From Paenibacillus caui (lineage in GTDB: Bacteria; Bacillota; Bacilli; Paenibacillales; Paenibacillaceae), in assembly GCF_019904135.1 (NCBI RefSeq), contig NZ_JAIOGQ010000022.1, positions 17,791 through 81,790 on the forward strand: DNA of 64,000 nt, in the 5' to 3' direction. Of the stretch, positions 18,895 to 27,398 are shown piece by piece; position 1 is the stretch's first letter, and each line of letters begins with the position of its first letter. A program made the translations under genes and the position numbers. The notes beneath the pieces were generated by a model. That model worked only from the letters and a program-made list of their open reading frames with translations. It did no database searches and had not been told where the DNA came from.

Positions 18895-19547
18895 TGTAAT
18901 TCTCTCCTCTTTTGATGGAATAATAGATTCGAAAAATCCATTTTACAGATGAGACTCTTGTAAAAGGAAAAGTGACATGACCGGTGAAAATAGAGGAACA
19001 AAAAAATAGTCAAGTGCTAAACCGGAGACGAAAGGGAGATGACAAGGGCAATTATGTAAAGTTTGATCACTCTCCTCGGTAATATTTTCTTTCATTCTTT
19101 TATCACCAACATCATAATCTCAATGAAATTTTATTTCAATATTTTTTTAATGTGTGAAATTTAATTTCTTAAAACAGAAAAACTGACAGCTGCGAATTGT
19201 TTGACGAATAAAGTCGAATAAAGGGAGAGGTTTGACAACCAAGAGGAAAGAAGACACAGGCGAGATAATTTAATAGATATTTAAAGCCTATTCGATTCGC
19301 AAAATAATAGTCGATTTGACCCGTGGGATAACTTGATAACTCGCAATGATTAGTAGTCTGGCATCAATATGAAATTTGATTCTTTTATCCTAATTTATGG
19401 CAAAAAAAAGAGAGGGGTATCCCTCTCCATCATTCAAATCCCGTATTTGCCCATGCCAATTTCCCAGGGGATCATGATATAATGACATGGCGTCAACCCA
19501 TTTTCTCATAACGATACATAACAGAAAAGAGAGATGAACAAAAAGAG
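18895..19547. other. 653-bp divergent intergenic region
   Basis: The region separates the minus-strand SpoIID-like gene from the plus-strand carrier gene. It is AT-rich with several TTGAC-like hexamers but no convincing spaced promoter, and no protein-coding gene above about 20 codons. A TATAAT (about 19480) lies upstream of the carrier gene without a good -35. The only clear structure is the minus-strand terminator at 19402-19427. Confidence 0.6.
19402..19427 (-). terminator. orphan intrinsic terminator on the minus strand
   Basis: A 7-bp stem GAGAGGG/CCCTCTC (19410-19416, 19421-19427) is followed on the minus strand by eight T (19402-19409). No annotated minus-strand gene ends here. A 20-codon frame (TTG start near 19497, stop near 19436) is the only candidate upstream. 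Confidence 0.65.
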
Positions 19548-20471
19548 ATGATATTTGCCATTCTGCTTCAAGTCGTCTTGCCGATTTTTGTGCTGATCGG
19601 CATCGGCTCGATTATGCAGTACATCTTCCGGCTCGATCTTTATACCCTGACCAAAATCAACTTTTACTTTATTACGCCGGCCGCAATCTTTATCAGTATG
19701 TATGAATCGGAAATGTCACCCGCACTTCTCGGCAGCGTCGCTCTTTTTTATGCGATCTATGTGCTGATCCTGTATATCGTTGGCGCTGTCTTATCCCGCC
19801 GCCGCAAATTTACCCGCGGCATGAGGGCCGCTTTTACAAACAGCCTGCTTCTGGATAATTCGGGCAACTATGGGCTTCCGATCAACGACCTCGCTTTTAA
19901 GGGAGATCCGCTTGCCGGCTCCGTTCAGGCGCTTATTATGTCGTTTCAAAGCTTGCTGACGTTCACCTACGGAGTTCTTTCGATTCAGGGCGCGAAAACC
20001 AACGGGCTGTATCGCCAAGCGATCAAAGGCTTTCTGAAAATGCCCGTTCCATACGCGCTGGTCATCGGGCTTGTCCTGCATGTTCTGGCTGTTCCTTTGC
20101 CGGGCTTTATTTATCAGCCCCTTTTGTACGGGGACCGCTCCATGGTGGCCATCGCCCTGGTCACGCTTGGAGCGCAGATCATCAAATACCCGCTGCGGCT
20201 GGACCGGCTTGAGGTCTATCTAAGCGTGGCTTTACGGCTGCTTTTCGCCCCGGCTGTAGGCTTTGTTCTGATTCTTGCACTGGGCCTAAAGGGCATCCCG
20301 GCACAGGCTCTGCTTATCGCTTCCGGTATGCCTGTTGGCGTCAACACTTCCATTCTTGCCGAGGAGTATCAGAATGAACCGGACTTCGCCGCCCAAACGA
20401 TTCTGATATCAACTATTCTGAATGTCATCACCATCACAGGGTTGATCTCCTTGGCCGAGTTTGTGGCTTGA
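19548..20471 (+). CDS. AEC family transporter (auxin efflux carrier/malate permease-like)
   Basis: 307 residues, about ten hydrophobic helices in two five-helix halves, typical of the AEC (PF03547) family. Signatures are 'LLQVVLPIFVLIGIGSIMQ' at the N-terminus, the polar helix break 'NSLLLDNSGNYGLPINDLAF' (the family's conserved N-x-G-N-x-G-L-P motif) and 'LIASGMPVGVNTSILAEEY'. Bacterial members move malate, malonate or other small organic anions; the substrate cannot be assigned. The ATG is weakly preceded by AAAGAGAG. It is monocistronic, with a bidirectional terminator immediately downstream shared with the convergent thiosulfate genes. Confidence 0.85.
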   Translation: MIFAILLQVVLPIFVLIGIGSIMQYIFRLDLYTLTKINFYFITPAAIFISMYESEMSPALLGSVALFYAIYVLILYIVGAVLSRRRKFTRGMRAAFTNSLLLDNSGNYGLPINDLAFKGDPLAGSVQALIMSFQSLLTFTYGVLSIQGAKTNGLYRQAIKGFLKMPVPYALVIGLVLHVLAVPLPGFIYQPLLYGDRSMVAIALVTLGAQIIKYPLRLDRLEVYLSVALRLLFAPAVGFVLILALGLKGIPAQALLIASGMPVGVNTSILAEEYQNEPDFAAQTILISTILNVITITGLISLAEFVA

Positions 20472-20501
20472 TCATAGGCTTCGCCCCGCTAAAAAAACAA
20501 A

Positions 20502-20556
20502 AAGCACCCCGCAATACGAGGCCGGATGAACTTCTGCCCTTACTGCGGGGTGCTTT
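20502..20556. terminator. bidirectional terminator between convergent genes
   Basis: A perfect 13-bp stem (AAAGCACCCCGCA at 20502-20514, partner at 20544-20556) with a 29-nt loop, flanked by an A-rich run on one side and a T-rich run on the other. It can terminate both the carrier gene and the tsu operon. Confidence 0.85.
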
Positions 20557-20576
20557 ATTTCCCTTACTTATTCCAC

Positions 20577-20804
20577 TTATTTCTTGCGAACCGTAATCGT
20601 CCAGGTCGCATCGTCGATTTGCTCATAATTCGTAACGGTGTGGCCTTCTTCCGCCACCCACTGCGGAATGCTTTCCGTAGCCTGCGTGCAGTCGAAATCG
20701 ATAATCAGTTCATCGCCGCTGCTCAGCGTTTTTATCGCCTCTTTGGCTTCAATCAATGGAAACGGACAAACCTGGCCGATAACCGACAATTTTTGCTGAA
20801 TCAT
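20577..20804 (-). CDS. tsuB: TusA/SirA-like sulfur carrier, thiosulfate uptake partner
   Basis: A 75-residue TusA-fold protein with the 'CPFPLIEAKEAI' motif (Cys13 in the CPxP signature), the persulfide-carrying cysteine of the family. It is the second gene after the YeeE/YedE channel, 12 bp apart, behind a strong AAGGAGGATC. In characterised systems the membrane protein TsuA imports thiosulfate and the TusA-like TsuB accepts or processes the sulfur in the cytosol. Pairing and operon order support that role over a tRNA-thiolation TusA. Confidence 0.82.
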   Translation of the reverse strand: MIQQKLSVIGQVCPFPLIEAKEAIKTLSSGDELIIDFDCTQATESIPQWVAEEGHTVTNYEQIDDATWTITVRKK

Positions 20805-20816
20805 ATGTGATCCTCC

Positions 20817-21890
20817 TTAAACCGCTGTCTGTACTGAAGCGGAAGTTTGTGTTCTTGCTTTCTGCGAGCGTGGACGAACATATACGAAATAGGATGCTGT
20901 CCAGGTGCCCAAAATCATGACTGCGAGCGCCACCCAGCCTTGCCAGGTCATCATCGCTGTCTGAACCAGACCGTTACCGATGGAGCAGCCGCCAGCCAGA
21001 CTGGCGCCAAAGCCCATCAGAATGCCCCCTGCAAAGCTCGTAACGGAAGTTCTGGCATCCGGCGCGCGGAATTTGAACTCTCTGCTTGCCTTGGCGGCGA
21101 TAAACGAACCGAGCAAAATGCCCAGCACCAGGTATACGCCCCAGTTCAAAAATTTATGATCGCCCGTTACAAGATACTGTACAAGATTGGCCGAAGGCGT
21201 CGTAATTCCAAGACCTGCCTTTCTTCCTGTCGCTTCGCTGAGCGGCCAGGCCAGAATCGCAATCAGGCCGACCAGAACGGCCGTAAAGAACGGATGCCAG
21301 CGTTTCTCAAACAGCAAATGGGCAAGCCCTTTTCGTTTCTGCTTCAAAGACGGCAGTGCAACCTTCGGTTTGCGCAGCTCACGAATGGCGAAGAACGCGG
21401 CAATAATGGCAACCAGCGCCACCAAAAACCAGGCGCTTATCCCGAATGTGTCCGGGATCGAGTTCGTTGGCGCACTTACTTTTGAAATGGACTTATTGAA
21501 TCCGGACAGCGGTCCGGTCTTCATAATGGCGCTCATCACCATATATCCGAACAGCGCGATCCAGCTTCCGATCAAGCCTTCGCCGGCGCGATACCAGGTG
21601 CCTGTCGCGCATCCTCCTGCCAATACGATCCCTATTCCAAAGACATAGGAGCCCACAATGACCGCAAGCCAATTAAATGAGCCTGCCTTAAATTCAATCA
21701 CTCCGGATTGTACAAGAGCAAAGATTCCTACAGCTTGAATGGCAATCGCGATCAGCAGGGCGTAAAACATGCGGTTGTTTCTGGTCAGGTAAATATCCCT
21801 GAATCCGCCTGTCAAGCAAAACCGCCCGCGCTGCATAACAAACCCGAGCAAAGCGCCGCAGATCAAGCCGGTAATAATCATTTGCAGCAT
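20817..21890 (-). CDS. tsuA: YeeE/YedE family thiosulfate transporter
   Basis: 357 residues forming about nine membrane helices in an internal duplication. Each half shows a Gly/Cys-rich re-entrant motif: 'MQRGRFCLTGGFRD' (Cys25), 'LAGGCATGTWYRAGEGLIGSW' and 'LAGGCSIGNGLVQ'. These match the three conserved cysteines that relay thiosulfate through TsuA. A strong promoter lies about 50 bp upstream and the TusA-like partner follows. Expected role: uptake of thiosulfate for cysteine synthesis. Related YeeE proteins are sometimes annotated as selenium or sulfur transporters, which is the main alternative. Confidence 0.87.
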   Translation of the reverse strand: MLQMIITGLICGALLGFVMQRGRFCLTGGFRDIYLTRNNRMFYALLIAIAIQAVGIFALVQSGVIEFKAGSFNWLAVIVGSYVFGIGIVLAGGCATGTWYRAGEGLIGSWIALFGYMVMSAIMKTGPLSGFNKSISKVSAPTNSIPDTFGISAWFLVALVAIIAAFFAIRELRKPKVALPSLKQKRKGLAHLLFEKRWHPFFTAVLVGLIAILAWPLSEATGRKAGLGITTPSANLVQYLVTGDHKFLNWGVYLVLGILLGSFIAAKASREFKFRAPDARTSVTSFAGGILMGFGASLAGGCSIGNGLVQTAMMTWQGWVALAVMILGTWTASYFVYVRPRSQKARTQTSASVQTAV

Positions 21891-21938
21891 GATTCCCTCT
21901 CCCTCTCTAAAACTTGTTCTAAAAAAACCTCTGCACCA

Positions 21939-21967
21939 ATGTTATCAATTCCGATTAGTTTAGTCAA
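21939..21967 (-). promoter_or_regulatory. promoter of the tsuA-tsuB operon
   Basis: TTGACT (-35, 21962-21967) and TAACAT (-10, 21939-21944) with exactly 17 bp between them, about 50 bp upstream of the tsuA start. The spacer holds an ATCGGAATTGAT stretch that could be an operator for a sulfur regulator; this is not verifiable here. Confidence 0.6.
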
Positions 21968-22033
21968 CAATAAATAGAGGATTATACAATACATCAGCAC
22001 CAATTATTGAGAGAGAGATTGCAGATTTTTGTC

Positions 22034-22058
22034 AAAAAAAAGCAGCAACATAGCTGCT
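22034..22058 (-). terminator. intrinsic terminator of the GH66 gene remnant
   Basis: AGCAGC/GCTGCT stem (22041-22046, 22053-22058) with a 6-nt loop and a run of seven T on the minus strand, about 27 bp after the stop codon of the glucanotransferase fragment. Confidence 0.7.
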
Positions 22059-22084
22059 GAGGACGAACTCATACTTTAATAGTT

Positions 22085-23217
22085 TCAAGATTTTTTTATA
22101 TAAATCATATCCCAATATTGAAGTGTCGGGACTGTAAAGGTAACGTAATTGCCTTGGTCATCGGATCCTGTTGTAAAAGAAGTGCTGTAACTTTTTCCAT
22201 TATCATAATCAGGGGAAGCAAAGTTTACGGATTCTACGGTTCCAGAACCATAATAATATTTAACCGTAATGTTTGATTGAAAATTCGGCACTGGATACGT
22301 TGCATCAGCATCTCTCCAATGATTGGATGGAACCCCCAGAAGATTGATCAGATGAATGACATCATATCCATTTCCTGTTTTGGTGAACTTCCAGATCGTG
22401 TTCGGGCTTCCATCTGTGCTTGTGTTTGAGTCCATGTCATGAACATACACAATATTATGAGTATTCGATAGCCCTCCACGCAAAAGATTTTCGTAAGCGA
22501 CCATAAAATCATAATAATTTTTAAGCTGCTGTTTCAATTCATTGCTCATAATGAGATGTTTATTCGGGAAGTATTCAAGAGAAAGCATATTCAAGTCGTC
22601 CCCCAACTCAATATGACTCCCGCCGCTTGCGAAGATGGTCGCATCTGTCAGTAGAATGCTTGGGGTGTTAAAATAACCTTGATTGAATTCGCTGAAATTC
22701 TTTTGATAATTACGATTCATATAAGCTGCAAGAACGGTTGATTTGCTTCCTCCGCTTAATGAATTGCCTGCATCAATCGAATTTTTCAAATCATTATAGG
22801 TGATTTGTCCGCTGCCCTCCCACATTTCGGAGTAAAGGATGTCCGCACTGCTGCTTGCTGACTCTTTTTGCCCGTAATTACCAACGCTATTAAATACAAC
22901 CGATTTCCCTAAAGTCGCCTTGGCATTATTGATAAAACCTTGAAAAGTCTGATCCAGATCTATCTTATTTCCAGTAAAATCATATGCGGTCCCTCCGCCT
23001 AAAGAGTCGATATGCCAGCCATCAAAAGGGAATACAGCAAACACATCTTTCTCTCGGTTAAATATATAGTTCTGCCATTCCAAATTGCCTGGATTAAAGC
23101 TGTAAATAGAAGGAGATGCCCAATTTTCAGGTAAAGGCGTGCTTAATTGCTGCTGATCGTTGAACAGGCCCCCTTGCCTTAACAAGAAGCCAGCCGTGCG
23201 GAACTTTAAATTTTCGT
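22085..23217 (-). pseudogene. 5'-truncated GH66 cycloisomaltooligosaccharide glucanotransferase/dextranase
   Basis: About 377 codons of the C-terminal part of a glycoside hydrolase family 66 protein remain. The catalytic region is present: 'FPFDGWHIDSLGGGTAYDF' holds the nucleophile Asp, and 'ILYSEMWEGSGQ' holds the acid/base Glu about 60 residues later. The C-terminal beta-domain follows, ending 'YWDMIYIKKS' before a terminator. Full-length family members have 600-950 residues with signal peptide, N-terminal Ig-like domain and the start of the barrel; all of that is missing. The frame runs open to the stop codon of yhaM without a ribosome binding site; the first possible start is a TTG at 23185. 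It is AT-richer than yhaM. A deletion or recombination joined the fragment to yhaM. Confidence 0.8.
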
Positions 23218-24174
23218 TTAAACTTTCAGACGATAGACCGCCTTATTCTCCAGCCCCCGGATGAACGGCGTCCAGGGTTCGCTCTCCGGCGTTGTATCCA
23301 GCGCGTCTTCTACCATCTGCAGCTTCGCATCAAGGGTATCGATATGATGCAGGGCCACCGCTTCAGGCGTCTGCGGCTGCACAGGACTTCCCCACTCGCC
23401 CAGGTTATGGTGGGACAGGACCAGATGGTGGAGTCCGATCACCTTCTCCGAATCCAGATCAATATCCAGGCGCAGCGCCGCCTCGGTAATCCAATTCGAT
23501 GCCATCGATATATGGCCGACAAGCTTGCCCTTGACGCTGTATTCGGATACGATGCCAAGCTGGGCGGTCATTTCCTCCGGCTTGGCGATGTCGTGCAGAA
23601 TGATACCCGCTTTAATAAAGTCCGGATTCAGGAACGGCCGCTGCCGGCACATAAAATCCCCGATTTCAAGCATGCGGACCACATGATAGGCCAGCCCTGC
23701 GAAATACGCATGATGATGGGTTTTGGCGGCCGGATAATGCATCAGCTTGTCTTCCACTTTGTCAACGCAGAACGAAACAATCGAGCGGATCTCTTGATCC
23801 TCAATGCTTGCCGTCGCCTGCTTAATGGTGTAGATCAGATCTACCGGCCGGATCGGAGCCGATCGGACGAAATCCGTAAGCGTTACCCCGTCCGCATCGG
23901 CAGCAGGACGAATCTGCATAATTTTGATCTGCAGTCTTTCGCGGTAGGTCTGAACAAGACCCCGAACCTTAACAAGCCCCATCGGAAAAAAAGTTTCTTT
24001 GTCCCTGGTTGAAGCGTCCCAATATTTTGCGGGCAGTTGTCCGCTTGCATCGCACAAAACGATATCCAGATAATCTTTGGGCGGCGTTGCATTCGTCTGC
24101 TTCACTTCCAGCTCCTTGATCAGATAAAAGCCGGTAAACTCATCTCCGCTGACCAGATCTTTGATTAATGTCAT
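23218..24174 (-). CDS. yhaM: 3'-5' exoribonuclease YhaM family (OB-fold + HD domain)
   Basis: 318 residues: an N-terminal OB-fold about 10-100 (nucleic-acid binding, 'LDIVLCDASGQLPAKYWDAS') and a C-terminal HD phosphohydrolase-type domain about 155-290 with metal ligands in 'HHHAYFAGLAYHV', 'ILHDIAKPEE', 'GHISMAS' and 'HHLVLSHH'. YhaM trims RNA and DNA 3' ends in Mn2+-dependent fashion in Firmicutes. Length and domain order match the family. It is preceded by GAGGGG-type sequence and lies 26 bp after the DUF445 pair on the same strand. The stop codon directly abuts a truncated GH66 fragment, so the native downstream neighbourhood has been rearranged while the gene itself looks intact. Confidence 0.9.
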   Translation of the reverse strand: MTLIKDLVSGDEFTGFYLIKELEVKQTNATPPKDYLDIVLCDASGQLPAKYWDASTRDKETFFPMGLVKVRGLVQTYRERLQIKIMQIRPAADADGVTLTDFVRSAPIRPVDLIYTIKQATASIEDQEIRSIVSFCVDKVEDKLMHYPAAKTHHHAYFAGLAYHVVRMLEIGDFMCRQRPFLNPDFIKAGIILHDIAKPEEMTAQLGIVSEYSVKGKLVGHISMASNWITEAALRLDIDLDSEKVIGLHHLVLSHHNLGEWGSPVQPQTPEAVALHHIDTLDAKLQMVEDALDTTPESEPWTPFIRGLENKAVYRLKV

Positions 24175-24200
24175 TTAACTTTCCCCTCTCCTCTATCCCC

Positions 24201-25553
24201 TTAGCCGTTCAGCAGATTAAGCAGCGGTCCGTACACCCCATGAAGCAGAATATAAAATACAGCCCCCAGCGCCGCTCCCACCAGTGCGCCGTTTAGCCGG
24301 ATCCGCTGCAGATCGGTATCTACTTTACTTTCAATAAATTCGACCAGTCTTTGCTCTGTGAATTCATTTAATGTAGTCCGGACGATTTGCCCAACCAGCG
24401 CATGCTCGGTCTCTATAATTTTCTGTACGAATTCTTGCACATAGCCTTCCAGCCAGTTTTTGATTTCCTGATCCTGTTTAAACCACTCCCAGCAGCCGCC
24501 TATAAACCGGTTGATAAAATTTCGGATATTTAGCCTAGTATCGGCATTCACATATGGCGACTCTGCATTCGGAGCAAGCAGATTCCTTAAATTAGCGAGC
24601 AGCGCGTTCACCGACGGAAGCAGGGAAATCTTCTCCAGCAGTTCATTTTTCCAGGCATCCACCGCTTGTGAAAGCTCGGCCCGCTCCTCCAAATCCGCTG
24701 CAAGCTTGTATAGCATATCCGCTACGAGCACTCTTAGCTCATGATCAGGATTTCGCAGCTCAAGCATGAAACGCTGCAAATCATCATACAGCACGTCCGC
24801 CGCTTCATCAAGATTCAGCGCATTCGAAGATTCCGCAATTTGCACCAGCTGCTTCTTAAACCATCTGGAAAAAGAGCCGCCGGTATTCAGCATGTTCTCC
24901 TTCTCCTGAACAAGCATCTCCCGGATTTGCTGCTTCGTATCAGAATGCGAAATGCGCTCCGCCGCAAAATCCGCCAATTGCGTGAACCAGGCCTGGTAAT
25001 CGCTGTGGTCCAGCACCCACTTCAGGATCCGGCCGGCATAAGGCGACAAATTAATGCGCTGCAAGCCGCCGCGGACTTGCTTATCCAGCCTTGCCGCAAG
25101 GCCGCTCAGCTCCATTTTCTCAAGGCTGGCCACCAGGAAATTCCATGCCTGTTCCAAAATCTTTTCTTTATCTCCCTTGCGTTCAACCAATGAAATGGCA
25201 AGCTCGACAAGATGATACTCTTGGGCTTTTTCCTTCAACATATTTTTGCTCAGCAGCTGCTCTTCCACCATGGACACGACTCCGTCCACCAGCTTGTCGC
25301 GATTCTTTGGAATAATTGCCGTATGCGGCAATATTTTTAACCCGAGCGGATGTCTGAACAGAGCCGTAATGGCAAACAAATCGGCCAGTGCGCCTACAAG
25401 CCCCGCTTCAGATACGTACAGCAGCATCCGCGGCCACCATTGCCCCGGAAGCCGATAGACGCAAATGGCCGCTATTAGAAACAGCAGCGCCAACAAGATT
25501 AAGCTCAGGTTCGCTTTTCTTCTCATCTTCACCCGGTTAAACCCCCGATCCAA
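24201..25553 (-). CDS. DUF445 family membrane protein (second of a tandem pair)
   Basis: 450 residues. An N-terminal hairpin of two helices (about 12-60, 'LILLALLFLIAAICVY' and 'VGALADLFAITALFRHPLGL') is followed by a long, charged, helical coiled-coil-like domain and one C-terminal helix ('LNGALVGAALGAVFYILLHGV'). This is the DUF445/YheB layout. The 'GGLADxFAVxALFxxPxG' region and the C-terminal 'DLQxIRLNG' signature are conserved. Biochemical function is unknown; B. subtilis YheB is a reported membrane protein. The gene overlaps the preceding paralogue by 25 bp, so the two proteins are probably made in equal amounts and may form a heteromer. Confidence 0.85.
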   Translation of the reverse strand: MDRGFNRVKMRRKANLSLILLALLFLIAAICVYRLPGQWWPRMLLYVSEAGLVGALADLFAITALFRHPLGLKILPHTAIIPKNRDKLVDGVVSMVEEQLLSKNMLKEKAQEYHLVELAISLVERKGDKEKILEQAWNFLVASLEKMELSGLAARLDKQVRGGLQRINLSPYAGRILKWVLDHSDYQAWFTQLADFAAERISHSDTKQQIREMLVQEKENMLNTGGSFSRWFKKQLVQIAESSNALNLDEAADVLYDDLQRFMLELRNPDHELRVLVADMLYKLAADLEERAELSQAVDAWKNELLEKISLLPSVNALLANLRNLLAPNAESPYVNADTRLNIRNFINRFIGGCWEWFKQDQEIKNWLEGYVQEFVQKIIETEHALVGQIVRTTLNEFTEQRLVEFIESKVDTDLQRIRLNGALVGAALGAVFYILLHGVYGPLLNLLNG

Positions 25554-26824
25554 AACGTGATCAGATAGAGGAAAGCGCCGATCAATCCGCCGATGCCAAT
25601 CCCGTTTAAACGAATGTATTGAAGATCGGGTCCTGCCTTGTCCTGAACCATCCCGATCAGCTGCTGCTCGGAATATGTATTCAGCTTATCTGTGACAACC
25701 TGTGCAATGAATCCGTGCCTTTGTTCAATCCACATCAGCACATTTTTTTTGATATAGCGGTCAATAGCCTGCAGCAGATCCTCGTTGTTTTCGAGTGTGC
25801 CGATTCCCTGTTCTATTTTCCGGTCAATCCAGGAATACAGCGCTGTTCCCTTGCCGCCCCCGGTTGCTCCGTCCTCTTTAGAGAGCTGCAGAAAAAAGTT
25901 CAGTATCTCCCGAACAAAGGCATCCAGCTGTACATGTCCTTTTATGGCATTGATGATCCTAAGCTTGCCACGCTCTATAGAATCCCTTAGATCAGGGTCC
26001 GACCTTAATCTCAGCACAAAATGCCCCATCTGTTCCTTCAGCTTGATCCGCTGAGCATGTGATGGAGATAACATTTCCTTTAGAAAGGACGCAATCTTAA
26101 GCTGGATTTTTCCACTGAGGGAGGAAGCCTCGAGGCCCGCTGCGATATTTACGAATTGTCGACGAAATTTCCCGCTCTCGTAGGAGGAAAGCACAGAATC
26201 CGCGAGCCTCTCAATTACGAGACGGAACCGCTCCGTATGTACAATTTTGATCAGCTCATGAATCAGAAAATCAATGATTGGCTCATCATAGCCGTTTCGG
26301 ACGATCCAGTCCGCGACATCAGCGGCGATGTCAGAAGCCTGAAGGGCCTCCATGCTCCCAAAAAGCAGTTCATGCAGCGCATTGGCCAGCTCTTGAACAT
26401 CCATTTTCACCATAAGCTCTTTGGCCAAGCGCTCCGCAATTTCAGTAATATCCTCTTGTCCGCCATGTTTCCTTAAATAATCAATCAAAATGGCGGATAT
26501 GCTGTATTCACTCAATCTGGCCTGAATATTTGCCGTCGTCAGCAGCTCATATTGAACCATGTTGCCAAGCTCGCCTATAAGCCGTTCCCGGTTTCGCGCG
26601 ATTACCCGCGTTCCCATAAAAGCCGGCCATTTGATCTTAAGCGGATTGCCAAACAAGGCCCCAACCGCAAAAGAATCGGCAAGCCCCCCGATCGTGGCAG
26701 CATTGCATGCAGAAAATAGCACGCCGCCCCAGAAATAGTCGCGAAACGGAAAAGCCGCCACAACACCAGCAGCCGACAAAATGAGCGCTGTGTCAACCTT
26801 TGTTTTAATTTTCGATTTCTTCAC
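25529..26824 (-). CDS. DUF445 family membrane protein (first of a tandem pair)
   Basis: 431 residues with the same layout as its downstream neighbour: an N-terminal helix pair containing 'ATIGGLADSFAVGALFGNPLKI', a long alpha-helical middle, and 'GPDLQYIRLNGIGIGGLIGAFLYLITFWIGG' at the C-terminus. The two copies share only scattered motifs, so the duplication is old. No catalytic residues are evident and no function can be assigned. Upstream, 120 bp of AT-rich DNA separates it from the Spo0E-like gene. Confidence 0.85.
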   Translation of the reverse strand: MKKSKIKTKVDTALILSAAGVVAAFPFRDYFWGGVLFSACNAATIGGLADSFAVGALFGNPLKIKWPAFMGTRVIARNRERLIGELGNMVQYELLTTANIQARLSEYSISAILIDYLRKHGGQEDITEIAERLAKELMVKMDVQELANALHELLFGSMEALQASDIAADVADWIVRNGYDEPIIDFLIHELIKIVHTERFRLVIERLADSVLSSYESGKFRRQFVNIAAGLEASSLSGKIQLKIASFLKEMLSPSHAQRIKLKEQMGHFVLRLRSDPDLRDSIERGKLRIINAIKGHVQLDAFVREILNFFLQLSKEDGATGGGKGTALYSWIDRKIEQGIGTLENNEDLLQAIDRYIKKNVLMWIEQRHGFIAQVVTDKLNTYSEQQLIGMVQDKAGPDLQYIRLNGIGIGGLIGAFLYLITFWIGGLTG

Positions 26825-26948
26825 ACTGCCGCACCTCTAACAAGATGATTTGCCTCACATATCACATATAATTAAACTTATTATACATGATATGCTCCGT
26901 CTTCCCTAATCGGCAGGGCGCACAGGCTGGCAGCGACAGCAGTCAAAA

Positions 26949-27116
26949 TTATTTTAATTGAAGCAACGATCGTTGCATATATTGATTAATAAGCTCGTCA
27001 AGATACATAGATTGCCGAATCACCTTTTGATCTTTCAAGCCGTACATTTTTTCCATTTGATTAAGTTTCAATCTGGCTTTCTCTATTCTATGTTGAATGG
27101 TTTCCGGTTCCTTCAC
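26949..27116 (-). CDS. Spo0E-family aspartyl-phosphate phosphatase, 55 aa
   Basis: A small gene starting at GTG (27114-27116) with AGGAGGTG 10-12 nt upstream. The 55-residue product is two amphipathic helices: an N-terminal 'IEKARLKLNQMEKMYGL' helix, then 'DQKVIRQSMYLDELINQYM'. The second contains the family's SxxLDxLIxxY motif, in which the Asp and neighbouring polar residues dephosphorylate Spo0A~P. Such proteins are negative regulators of sporulation. Length and motif spacing match Spo0E/YisI/YnzD. It stands alone between the DUF445 genes and the exopolysaccharide operon. A 5' inverted repeat of ATATxTTTAGGA-like sequence overlaps the ribosome binding site and might tune translation. Confidence 0.85.
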   Translation of the reverse strand: MKEPETIQHRIEKARLKLNQMEKMYGLKDQKVIRQSMYLDELINQYMQRSLLQLK

Positions 27117-27299
27117 GGCCCACCCACCTCCTAAAGATATATTTTAGGATATATTGCCAAAATATAGACAATCAGAGTTAATGCATAATTTTTGCTAATA
27201 ACAAGCAATTATGAATATGAGAGGCAATATGATACTATTATCGGTTATTTTCCCTTGGAATTGCATAGCTCCCGATAAGCATATTGTTTCAGGTACAAC

Positions 27300-27352
27300 A
27301 AAAAAAGCCCCGTTTGTAAAATAAGGCTTTCCCCTTACTTCGAACGGAGCTT
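27300..27352 (-). terminator. terminator of the exopolysaccharide operon
   Basis: A 10-bp stem with one G-U pair (27305-27314 with 27343-27352) followed by a T-rich run on the minus strand, about 50 bp after the stop of the GH18 gene. Confidence 0.7.
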
Positions 27353-27398
27353 CCGCTAAATGAATGAATATTGGCACTACTTTATAAATTTCCGGGAC

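Noticed and set aside
27195..27377. 60-codon minus-strand open frame after the GH18 gene
   Set aside because: It spans the operon terminator, has no ribosome binding site and no recognisable features.
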